DNA from: Sedimentisphaerales bacterium
Lineage (GTDB): Bacteria > Planctomycetota > Phycisphaerae > Sedimentisphaerales > Anaerobacaceae
DNA: 7,426 bases
NCBI GenBank assembly: GCA_030630905.1
Contig: DAOVMB010000105.1
Span: forward strand, 1-7,426
Direction of reading: 5' to 3'
Part shown: piece after piece, positions 1 through 5,535 of the stretch
Numbering within the stretch: position 1 is the stretch's first letter
Layout: each line of letters starts with the position of its first letter
The notes under the pieces: model-generated
Seen by the model: only the letters and a program-made list of their open reading frames with translations
Databases searched by the model: none
What the model was told of the DNA's origin: nothing
Translations under genes and position numbers: made by a program

Positions 1-1
1 C

Positions 2-625
2 TCACAACGAATTGAACATCCGGAAAAATGGCGTAAGAGTGCGGTTATGACGGACAAGTGGCGGCTGATAAACGGTAAGGAGCTGTACGATATAAAAGCC
101 GACCCGAGCCAGAAGAGCGATATCGCCGACAGGAATCCGCAGGCAGTTGAAAAACTGCGCAAGGCTTATGAAGACTGGTGGGAAGATGTCTCAGAGCGTT
201 TCGATGAATATTGCGAAACCATCCTTGGCTCGGACAAACATAATCCTACGCGCCTGATGTCACACGACTGGCATACTCAGAAAGTGCCGTGGAACCAGGG
301 TGCCGTCCGCAACGGTATGCAGGCCAACGGATTCTGGGTGGTCGAAATTGAGCGCGACGGTATGTATGAATTCGAGCTAAGGCGCTGGCCAATAGAAGTG
401 GATGCGCCGATCAATGAAGCGATTGCCGGCGGCAAGGCTATTACCGCAACGCAAGCCCGGCTGAAAATCGCCGATGAGGATTTGACCAGGCCGGTTCCCG
501 CAGATGCACGTTGCGTGACATTCCAGGTCAGGCTTAAAGCGGGCAAAACGCGCTTGCAGACCTGGCTTACGGGTGACAACGGAACATCCCGTGGGGCGTA
601 TTATGTTTATGCAAAGCGCCTTTGA
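2..625 (+). CDS. Arylsulfatase, C-terminal part (5' end outside window)
   Basis: This is the C-terminal 207 residues of a sulfatase (alkaline-phosphatase-like fold), an enzyme that hydrolyses sulfate esters, often on polysaccharides. The frame is open to the left edge, and the residues before the first ATG (base 47) read RIEHPEKWRKSAVMTDKWRL, so that ATG is internal. The hallmark is the sulfatase C-terminal signature, a Trp-Arg-Leu strand followed by GKELYDIKADPSQKSDIA, at about visible residues 19-43. An amphipathic helix (about 46-62) follows. After it comes an extension of about 140 residues with SHDWH, PWNQGAVRNG, NGFWVVEIERDG and FELRRWP, which looks like a beta-rich accessory domain common in planctomycete and Lentisphaera sulfatases (from memory of the family). 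The formylglycine site (CxPxR type) and metal ligands would be upstream and cannot be checked, nor can a signal peptide. No terminator is seen before the next gene, 64 bases on. Family is secure; substrate is unknown. Confidence 0.9.
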   Translation, partial: SQRIEHPEKWRKSAVMTDKWRLINGKELYDIKADPSQKSDIADRNPQAVEKLRKAYEDWWEDVSERFDEYCETILGSDKHNPTRLMSHDWHTQKVPWNQGAVRNGMQANGFWVVEIERDGMYEFELRRWPIEVDAPINEAIAGGKAITATQARLKIADEDLTRPVPADARCVTFQVRLKAGKTRLQTWLTGDNGTSRGAYYVYAKRL

Positions 626-676
626 CTTGATAACGATACTACAGAAGCTAAGTAAGAAGGAATGATTAATATTGAT

Positions 677-681
677 GGAGG
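677..681 (+). promoter_or_regulatory. Shine-Dalgarno site deciding the GTG start at 690
   Basis: GGAGG, 8 bases before GTG 690. It favours that codon over the in-frame TTG 672 and ATG 675, and over the out-of-frame ATG 662, which has its purine tract only one base away. Confidence 0.5.
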
Positions 682-689
682 TGGTGGCG

Positions 690-1076
690 GTGAGCAAGGC
701 TAAAAATGTTGAAAAAAGTAATGATAAGAAGCGGAAGCGGTCCTCGAAATCGATGACTTCACGACCTGCTGCAAAAAAGGCGCCGCTTGTAAGTGAACCG
801 CCGGCCATACGCGAGGACGCAATGAAAGAGACCGGTGAAATACCGAAATTCGACCTGGCCGAACAGATTATGGCCGAACATAGAAAAATCACGGCAGTAA
901 GAAGAAAAGGCCCGGGCAAAAAAGCAAAAGCTCCCAAAAAACCGCACCCAGCTGAGTCGATTGCCCGGAATGTTAAGCCGGGACCGATTTCATTAGGACC
1001 AGAGCAGGTCATTGCTGAGATTGTAGCAAGAGATATAGAAAATCTCTGCATAGGAAATACTCCTTCGGTTTTTTAG
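690..1076 (+). CDS. Small Lys/Arg-rich protein of unknown function
   Basis: A 128-residue basic protein that I do not recognise. I prefer the GTG at 690 because GGAGG at 677-681 lies 8 bases upstream. An in-frame ATG at 675 would add five residues but has only a weak, distant AAGGA (658-662). The first 35 residues are low-complexity and strongly basic (KKRKRSSK, AAKK). A probable helix follows (FDLAEQIMAEHRKITAVRRK, about 54-73), then a second basic Pro/Gly/Lys stretch (GPGKKAKAPKKPHP). A final probable helix (LGPEQVIAEIVARDIENL, about 102-119) ends near the C-terminus. There is no signal peptide or membrane segment. The layout, two short helices joined to basic tails, would suit a cytoplasmic nucleic-acid-binding or ribosome-associated protein, but this is inference only. 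It lies 64 bases after the sulfatase on the same strand and may be co-transcribed. No clear terminator follows it. Confidence 0.65.
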   Translation: MSKAKNVEKSNDKKRKRSSKSMTSRPAAKKAPLVSEPPAIREDAMKETGEIPKFDLAEQIMAEHRKITAVRRKGPGKKAKAPKKPHPAESIARNVKPGPISLGPEQVIAEIVARDIENLCIGNTPSVF

Positions 1077-1155
1077 CGAGAACAATATCATCCGGGCGGT
1101 AAAATCCTCGAATTCCATGCCGATTACAAAAAAGTGCAGTTTTGCATTTATCTTC

Positions 1156-1184
1156 TTGCAACACCGGCCTGCATGGGGTAGATT
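1156..1184 (+). promoter_or_regulatory. Probable promoter of tRNA-Ser
   Basis: TTGCAA (1156-1161) and TAGATT (1179-1184) are separated by 17 bases. The inferred start would fall a few bases before the tRNA 5' end at 1200, the usual arrangement for a stand-alone tRNA gene. Both hexamers are imperfect sigma70-like matches (4 of 6 each), so placement is the main support. Confidence 0.45.
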
Positions 1185-1199
1185 ATTGAAATAACGTTC

Positions 1200-1290
1200 G
1201 GAGAGGTGGCCGAGCGGCTTAAGGCAACGGTTTGCTAAACCGTCGTAGGGGTAAACACCTCTACCGCGGGTTCGAATCCCGCCCTCTCCG
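1200..1290 (+). tRNA. tRNA-Ser (anticodon GCU)
   Basis: This is a complete class II tRNA of 91 bases. The acceptor arms GGAGAGG (1200-1206) and CCTCTCC (1283-1289) pair perfectly, with discriminator G at 1290. The D arm begins at GGCCGAGCGG. The anticodon stem ACGGT/ACCGT (1227-1231/1239-1243) closes the loop TTGCTAA, giving anticodon GCT at 1234-1236, which reads AGC and AGU. The long variable arm (about 1244-1264) is typical of serine tRNA, and the T arm carries GGTTCGAATCC. CCA is not encoded; the gene is followed by TTA. The next recognisable gene downstream is a broken transposase about 170 bases on. Confidence 0.97.
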
Positions 1291-1366
1291 TTACTTTTTA
1301 AAGGGGTTTTGTAAGTGCCTACAGGTGCGTTGGTTGAGGAAGTGCTTTTTGGAAATGTGTACCTGA

Positions 1367-1383
1367 CTGTCCTAATATGACAG
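1367..1383. repeat. Short inverted repeat in front of the transposase remnant
   Basis: CTGTC (1367-1371) and GACAG (1379-1383) form a 5-bp stem around a 7-base AT-rich loop, about 80 bases before the transposase start. It could be part of the insertion sequence's left end. I found no matching copy on the right side, which fits loss of that end, but a 5-bp repeat can also occur by chance. Confidence 0.25.
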
Positions 1384-1460
1384 CGCTAAATTTGCTCAAG
1401 AAATGTGCATAGGTTTTCTGATGAACTCTTCAAAGGTATATAATTTTGGAGAGTTGACTT

Positions 1461-1871
1461 ATGAATTATGAGCAATTGGCTTCCCTTGAGCTGGCGTTGG
1501 CGAAGTTTCTGGAGAAGATCCGGCATTGTTTCAAACGTGACAAAACCTTTATGTACATGCAGAAGTATATGTTGGGCCTAATGGCAGAACTCAAACGCAA
1601 ATCAATAGAGCCTATCGCTCTTGCAAGCGGCGTTGCGGTACGCACTCTGCAGGAGTTTCTGGCCTTTTACAGGTGGGATCATCAGCTTGTTGAAAAGACT
1701 CTGATTCGCGAAGTGGTCGAACGTCAGTATGGCAAGCGTTCGATAGGTGTATTGGATGGTTCTGCTCATACCAAACAAGGCAAACAGACAACTTCTTGCG
1801 TAGCTACTAAAACCCCTGTTGTCGCAAATTTTAGGCATCAGCCATACGACATATCAATCAGCTTGAATTAG
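1461..1871 (+). pseudogene. Truncated IS701-type (DDE) transposase
   Basis: The N-terminal quarter to third of a transposase of the IS701 / DDE_5 type, whose full members run to about 400 residues. The start at 1461 has a good ribosome site, GGAGAG at 1448-1453. Family signs in order are a helical N-terminus (LAKFLEKIRHCFKR), the RKSIEPIALASGVAVRTLQE segment (about 46-65), the RWDH motif (71-74), and GVLDGSAHTKQGKQT (96-110) with the presumed first catalytic Asp at residue 99. In intact relatives a GVQRQW-like stretch follows directly. Here the sequence after residue 110 (about base 1790) no longer resembles the family, and a stop comes at 1869-1871. The second and third catalytic acidic residues are absent, so it cannot be an active transposase. 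I did not find the missing part in the other frames downstream. Truncation is secure; the family name is fairly so. Confidence 0.8.
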
Positions 1872-2090
1872 TTGCATCCACTCAGTAATTGACAAAGTGC
1901 ATTGAAGCCGATTTTGATAAAGAAAATGGCGTTTTTCAGCCAAAAAGTGAACTTAAGATGGGCTGGATTTGGGTAAAATTAGTATTTATAGTGACATTTT
2001 GGTGACACGACTTATCAAGGAAATCTGACGTTTTGTAGGCCAAAAAATGGGGGCCGCTTATCTATTCAAGTCGGCAAGAGCTGCTTTCTT

Positions 2091-2120
2091 AGGAGGAGCG
2101 AAGCGAAGAACCGACCTCCT
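2091..2120 (-). terminator. Weak terminator-like inverted repeat after the hydrolase gene
   Basis: AGGAGG (2091-2096) and CCTCCT (2115-2120) form a 6-bp stem with an 18-base loop, about 33 bases past the hydrolase stop on the - strand. No T-run follows, so intrinsic termination is doubtful; it may only stabilise the 3' end. Confidence 0.25.
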
Positions 2121-2125
2121 CCCGC

Positions 2126-2141
2126 ACAGGTCACAACCTGT
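2126..2141 (-). terminator. Hairpin just downstream of the hydrolase stop
   Basis: ACAGGT (2126-2131) and ACCTGT (2136-2141) form a perfect 6-bp stem around a 4-base loop, 11 bases beyond the stop codon of the - strand hydrolase. The position suits a transcript 3'-end structure, but there is no poly-T tract, so it is not a classical Rho-independent terminator. Confidence 0.35.
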
Positions 2142-2152
2142 AGAATGTGGTG

Positions 2153-5100
2153 CTACTTCGCGGCAACGTCCAGTCGCATCGTGGACGCGGGTGGTTTGAG
2201 TTCCCATCCGGATTCGGTCCGTTGAATTGCGACCTCACCAAGGTCTTTGTCGCTGAGGTCGAAAGCCTGCACGGCGATTGCCTCTGCACGAGCGACAGCT
2301 CCGATAGTTGCTCGCACATCGTCCGAGGCAAACGTTCCGCCCGGCTTTCCAATCACGAGCCGGTCCACGTCTTCAATGGTGATGATCGAGAGGCCTTTAC
2401 TTTCCTTCACACGTCGCACAGCCACACTGCCGGAGGTCGCGATGCCATCAAAGCTGCGCCATGTGCCGCGGCCGTCAACAAAAATACACTCGGGCGAACT
2501 GGCGCGATCGTACCGCTTTCCATCGAGCGATTCCGAGCACTCGTAGAAGTCGTCTCTGCCGACGGCAAGCCAACCGAATGGTGGCAAGTTGTGCGTAACG
2601 CTTTGATGCTCTACGCGCCACGGTTCGTCTGCGTTGCCGTTGATCCAGATGAGCAGGTCATCAGGGTAGTGGACGAAGATCTTCGATTTACGCCAGTCAC
2701 CACTCGAGAATGCTTCGGAGGAGCTGACGAGGCCGTGGTCTGTGCCGTAGCGGATCTCTCGCGGCTTGAGCATCGCGTACCTCGATTGAAGCGGCTGGAG
2801 CATGTAGTACGACCGGCAGGTCTGCCGTATGCCGTAGGTTTCCTCAACAAGCCAGCCGATGTGACCGTAGGCAATCGTCGCCGCGAGGAACTGATCGATG
2901 CTCGCAACGATATTCTCCGGTTTCTGCCAGCCTTCCTTGCCCTTGAAGAATTGGCTCGTCCACGGTACGCCAATATCGACGGAGAGTGGGTGCATCTTGA
3001 GCAGGTCGAAGTGAGGCAGGTACGGATACTCCCAGAGCCGCAGGCTGCTATACGCCAGGCCGTAGTTGCCGACGCAAAGGCCGGAATAGAGCCACTGATG
3101 ATTGCCCTCGGACCAGCAGTGGCCGTCATAGACGTCCTGATCGTGCAGGAGCAATTCACCATAGGCATAGAAAGTCGCGGCGAAGGTCCCGGCGCCGGGC
3201 ACGCGGGCATCAAAGTCCGTTCGATCCCACGGACTGACAGAAGTGTGGACGTCGGTATAAGCAGCGTTCGTGCCGAACTTGCTCTGAATAAGCGGGGCGA
3301 GCTTGCGGTCCATTTCAACGGCGAAGAGCGCCTTGGGTGAATAGCATCGCGCCCAGGCGGTTACCAGATTGCCATCGGGTCGGCGCATCACCCGGTCGAT
3401 ATCCCAGTAGGCGTTAACCGGTGCGAAGTCGGTGTAGTTCGTGTAGAGGCCCGACCGCCAGCCGAGCGAACGTTGAGCCGCCACGTACTTCTTGAGAGCT
3501 TCATCGCCGCCTTTGCCCGGTGCGGCCACCTCGCGGAACGTGAAGCTCTCACCGCTGTCGCGCCACGTGATCTCATGGTTACATTGGGTCAGCATCTCAA
3601 TGCCGTACGCACACAGCTTTTTTGACCGCTCGTGCTCGCGCTCGTAGCTGGCCGGACCCCAGCTTTCCTGCCACAGGCGCGTGGCAGCCTCGCGTCCGCG
3701 CTTCGCCGGAGGATTCGCGATTGTCGGCAGCGTCTCTTCGAAAATAGGCGAGAACGTGACGAAGAATCGCTCGTAGAGGTCGTTGCGCCGGCCGTCGGTC
3801 TTCGGAATATAACGCACACCGCCATTCAAGTGAACCTTGTCTGCCTCGATCTTGTCCACGGCATAAGGCACAGAGGCATTCGAGCGATACCAGTCCAGCC
3901 AGACCGAGGCGAAGTAAGGAACCTTGCCCTTCGACATCAGAACGTTCAGATGATGGCCCCCATAATTCATGTAAGGCAACGGCAGCAATTCCGGCTTCTC
4001 GACGCCCTCGATACGCCCATACGAAAGCTCGGTCGCCAGTCCACCGGTGCAGATGCAATCTATGACGAGGCTTTTCTGCCACAGGCGCACGGTGGACTGG
4101 ATCACAACCTCGGCGCCGTTCACGGTCGTTCGCCAGGACGCTTTCAACTCATTGTCGGTTGATTGCGCCTGGATCAGCCGAGCATCTACAGGCTCGGCGA
4201 CGAACTTCAGTCCTGCTTCCGCCATCGCCTTGCCAATGGTGCCTCCGTTCAGCTTGACGACCACAGGCTCCCAGAAGCTGTTGCTCGGTTTGATCTCATA
4301 CTCGATCTGTGTGTCCGCATCCTTGTAGATGAACCGCCAGCTCTCGCCCGCCTGTTCCAGTTTCGTGCTGAAGTCGGCCGTCAGGTTGTCGGGCAGGATC
4401 GTCTCCTCACGGGTGGGGAAGGGTAATCGGCCAGTGCCGGTATTGGCCCCAGGCGATTGGCCGGGGAATGGATCAATGCCACGTTTCGGCCGCGGCTTGA
4501 AGGAAAGCGGGGCAAAAATCTCTTTGAAGAACACGAGGTCCTCGAAAAAGAGCTCGCGGTCCTCTTTATTGGAGCCGCCCGTGACTCGTATGCCGGCGAA
4601 ACGAAGGGGTTTCCTGTCGAGCAGACTTGGCGGCAGGATTTTGTGGACCAGCCACCACTCCTTCCAACGGACCTGGGCGAGATCGAGTGTGTGTGCCGTG
4701 TTATCCTTGTCCAGGATGAGCAGTGAGATCGTGGTTCGCGGCGTCTCCGGATCGGGTGCCCAGGACCAGTTGTTGCCGTAAATCCAGATCGTCGTCGCTG
4801 ACACGACATCGGGAATCGGCACCGGCGTGCGCGGCCGCAGGACCACTGTGCTCTTGTTCGACGTGCCACGATAGACAAGCCGGGCGACCGGGGATTCCCA
4901 CACGCGCTGCCTCTGTGAACCGATCAGGTTCGCGATGGCGCCCTCGGCTGATTCGACCTGCCAGCCTTCGAGGGAGTCAAAATTTACCAGAGGTGCATGT
5001 GGTGGCTTGCGCTCAACCCGCACCATCTCATAAGGCCGAGCCCCAGGTACCTCACCCACTGGCATGGGCTTCGCCGAGTGAATTGTCGCGGAAGCCGATT

Positions 5101-5188
5101 CCGCGCTCAGCACAGCAATCAATAAGACCAACACGATCCAGGCTCCTGCGGCGAGCGAAGAGATCATGGATTGGAGTAAAGATTTCAT
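2153..5188 (-). CDS. Large secreted TIM-barrel-type glycoside hydrolase (family uncertain)
   Basis: A 1011-residue exported protein. The open frame runs 35 codons further up, but I start at ATG 5188 because GAGGT sits 5 bases before it and the product then begins with a good signal peptide (basic MKSLLQ, hydrophobic AWIVLVLLIAVL, cleavage near residue 34 after ASA). Then come a probable jelly-roll or carbohydrate-binding domain (about 67-223), a beta-rich middle domain (about 271-490), a barrel-like catalytic region (about 510-815) and a beta-rich C-terminal domain (to 1011). The barrel contains TWRDSGESFT (541-550), GLYTNYTDFAPVNAYWD (580-596), AAYTDVHT and CWSEGNHQW. Asp646 (codon 3253-3251) and Glu694 (codon 3109-3107) would suit a retaining nucleophile and acid/base pair. 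The domain order and Asp-then-Glu spacing recall GH101-like and clan GH-D-like enzymes, a resemblance by eye only. A beta-helix glycosidase gene lies 347 bases upstream on the same strand and a sulfatase converges from the left, which supports glycan degradation. Substrate unknown. Confidence 0.85.
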   Translation of the reverse strand: MKSLLQSMISSLAAGAWIVLVLLIAVLSAESASATIHSAKPMPVGEVPGARPYEMVRVERKPPHAPLVNFDSLEGWQVESAEGAIANLIGSQRQRVWESPVARLVYRGTSNKSTVVLRPRTPVPIPDVVSATTIWIYGNNWSWAPDPETPRTTISLLILDKDNTAHTLDLAQVRWKEWWLVHKILPPSLLDRKPLRFAGIRVTGGSNKEDRELFFEDLVFFKEIFAPLSFKPRPKRGIDPFPGQSPGANTGTGRLPFPTREETILPDNLTADFSTKLEQAGESWRFIYKDADTQIEYEIKPSNSFWEPVVVKLNGGTIGKAMAEAGLKFVAEPVDARLIQAQSTDNELKASWRTTVNGAEVVIQSTVRLWQKSLVIDCICTGGLATELSYGRIEGVEKPELLPLPYMNYGGHHLNVLMSKGKVPYFASVWLDWYRSNASVPYAVDKIEADKVHLNGGVRYIPKTDGRRNDLYERFFVTFSPIFEETLPTIANPPAKRGREAATRLWQESWGPASYEREHERSKKLCAYGIEMLTQCNHEITWRDSGESFTFREVAAPGKGGDEALKKYVAAQRSLGWRSGLYTNYTDFAPVNAYWDIDRVMRRPDGNLVTAWARCYSPKALFAVEMDRKLAPLIQSKFGTNAAYTDVHTSVSPWDRTDFDARVPGAGTFAATFYAYGELLLHDQDVYDGHCWSEGNHQWLYSGLCVGNYGLAYSSLRLWEYPYLPHFDLLKMHPLSVDIGVPWTSQFFKGKEGWQKPENIVASIDQFLAATIAYGHIGWLVEETYGIRQTCRSYYMLQPLQSRYAMLKPREIRYGTDHGLVSSSEAFSSGDWRKSKIFVHYPDDLLIWINGNADEPWRVEHQSVTHNLPPFGWLAVGRDDFYECSESLDGKRYDRASSPECIFVDGRGTWRSFDGIATSGSVAVRRVKESKGLSIITIEDVDRLVIGKPGGTFASDDVRATIGAVARAEAIAVQAFDLSDKDLGEVAIQRTESGWELKPPASTMRLDVAAK

Positions 5189-5193
5189 ATCCG

Positions 5194-5198
5194 ACCTC
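5194..5198 (-). promoter_or_regulatory. Shine-Dalgarno site fixing the hydrolase start
   Basis: On the - strand GAGGT lies 5 bases before ATG 5188. The upstream start at 5293 would place about 35 unrelated residues ahead of an otherwise well-formed signal peptide, so this site argues for the shorter protein. Confidence 0.6.
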
Positions 5199-5304
5199 GC
5201 TTTGCAAATGGACGCGACACTCCCACGGCGGCCAGGTGACGCGTTGAGTAATCCTTGATTTCCCATATACACTTCACAGAAATACTCCTGCAAACTTCAA
5301 ATCT

Positions 5305-5333
5305 CATATAACGTAATTTCATCTCAATTTCAA
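5305..5333 (-). promoter_or_regulatory. Possible promoter of the hydrolase gene
   Basis: On the - strand TTGAAA (5333-5328) and TATATG (5310-5305) are 17 bases apart, matching a sigma70-type promoter in 5 of 6 and 4 of 6 positions. It would give a leader of about 110 bases. The surroundings are AT-rich, so chance matches are likely; support is moderate to low. Confidence 0.35.
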
Positions 5334-5344
5334 CGATATTCCGA

Positions 5345-5357
5345 CAAGTTCAACTTG
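5345..5357. repeat. 13-bp palindrome, possible operator
   Basis: CAAGTTCAACTTG is a perfect 6+1+6 palindrome about 12 bases upstream of the possible -35 element of the hydrolase. It lies inside a wider TTCCGA/TCGGAA inverted repeat (5339-5344/5380-5385). Position and symmetry suit a binding site for a dimeric regulator, or an RNA hairpin; neither is proven. Confidence 0.35.
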
Positions 5358-5403
5358 CCACGCCGCAAGAAACACAAAATCGGAACAACCTTCGGCGATC
5401 CAT
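5350..5403 (-). CDS. Possible 17-residue leader ORF
   Basis: ATG at 5403 is preceded by a strong purine tract, GGAGAGG at 5414-5408, and opens an 18-codon frame ending in TGA. The peptide would read MDRRRLFRFCVSCGVAS: a basic start, then Cys-rich. It lies between the beta-helix gene and the hydrolase gene, upstream of the possible hydrolase promoter. It could be a regulatory leader or small protein, but an ORF this short with a ribosome-site match can arise by chance. I recognise no family. Confidence 0.2.
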   Translation of the reverse strand: MDRRRLFRFCVSCGVAS

Positions 5404-5535
5404 GCTACCTCTCCGGTTCAGGGCCAAAGCTCCGGGTCTCTTACTCAAACCGCCTCCCGGCAATCACGGATAAGGAGTATTGAATGGTCGTTGTTTAAGA
5501 GTATAGGCAGTTAGGCTGGTGAAGAATAGCACAAG

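Larger units (their letters stand above)
1872..2152. other. AT-richer gap between the transposase remnant and the hydrolase gene
   Basis: No gene is supported in these 281 bases. Composition is visibly lower in GC than the hydrolase gene: by hand count, 22 G/C in bases 1921-1980 against 41 in 3181-3240. It holds a direct repeat GTGACA (1991-1996 and 2002-2007, 11 bases apart), a weak stem TGGC/GCCA (1927-1930/1939-1942), and two better inverted repeats close to the hydrolase stop, listed separately. On the - strand a 42-codon open stretch with no good start includes SCHQNVTINT; I do not consider it a gene. The stretch may be debris from the element that carried the transposase. Confidence 0.5.
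5189..5535. other. 347-base intergenic region between the two - strand genes
   Basis: No conserved gene or named RNA is recognised. The part near the hydrolase (5189-5333) holds its ribosome site and a possible promoter. The middle (5339-5403) holds a 13-bp palindrome nested in a 6-bp inverted repeat, and a possible 17-codon ORF. The part near the beta-helix gene (5408-5460) is GC-rich, with CTCCGG repeated at 5411-5416 and 5430-5435 and a CCGGG/CCCGG stem (5432-5436/5456-5460). No T-run terminator follows the beta-helix gene. The length argues for separate regulation of the hydrolase rather than tight co-transcription. Confidence 0.5.

Noticed and set aside
662..703. 13-codon ORF starting at ATG 662
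   Set aside because: Its purine tract is only one base from the start codon, and the Gly-rich product merely reflects the GGAGGTGGTGG ribosome-site region.
377..1051. 224-codon open frame on the - strand
   Set aside because: It is antisense to both the sulfatase end and the basic protein. Its hydrophobic look comes from reading Lys-rich codons backwards.
1439..1444. Perfect TATAAT in front of the transposase remnant
   Set aside because: A start point about 7 bases downstream would fall on the ribosome site at 1448-1453 and leave no usable leader. The -35 region (TTCTGA) is also poor.
1940..2070. Short - strand open stretch with SCHQNVTINT, considered as an integrase C-terminal remnant
   Set aside because: It is only 42 codons, has no start codon with a ribosome site, and shows no catalytic Arg/His/Tyr motifs.
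2611..3318. 235-codon open frame on the - strand in another phase
   Set aside because: It is a shadow of the hydrolase: Arg/Ser/Thr-rich low-complexity product, no ribosome site, and the motif-bearing frame is the other one.
2147..3340. 397-codon open frame on the + strand
   Set aside because: It lies wholly antisense to the strongly supported hydrolase gene. Its product has no recognisable domain, and such frames are common opposite GC-rich genes.
5189..5293. Upstream in-frame start of the hydrolase at 5293
   Set aside because: It would put about 35 residues without signal-peptide character before a good signal sequence, and the better ribosome site belongs to ATG 5188.
5421..5460. Resemblance of the + strand (CCAAAGCTCCGGGTCT) to the core of c-di-GMP-I riboswitches
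   Set aside because: The upstream paired hairpin and 3' core are missing, and no + strand gene lies downstream. The - strand resemblance to glycine riboswitch pieces (GGAGAG and CGCCGAAGG) likewise lacks the rest of the motif.
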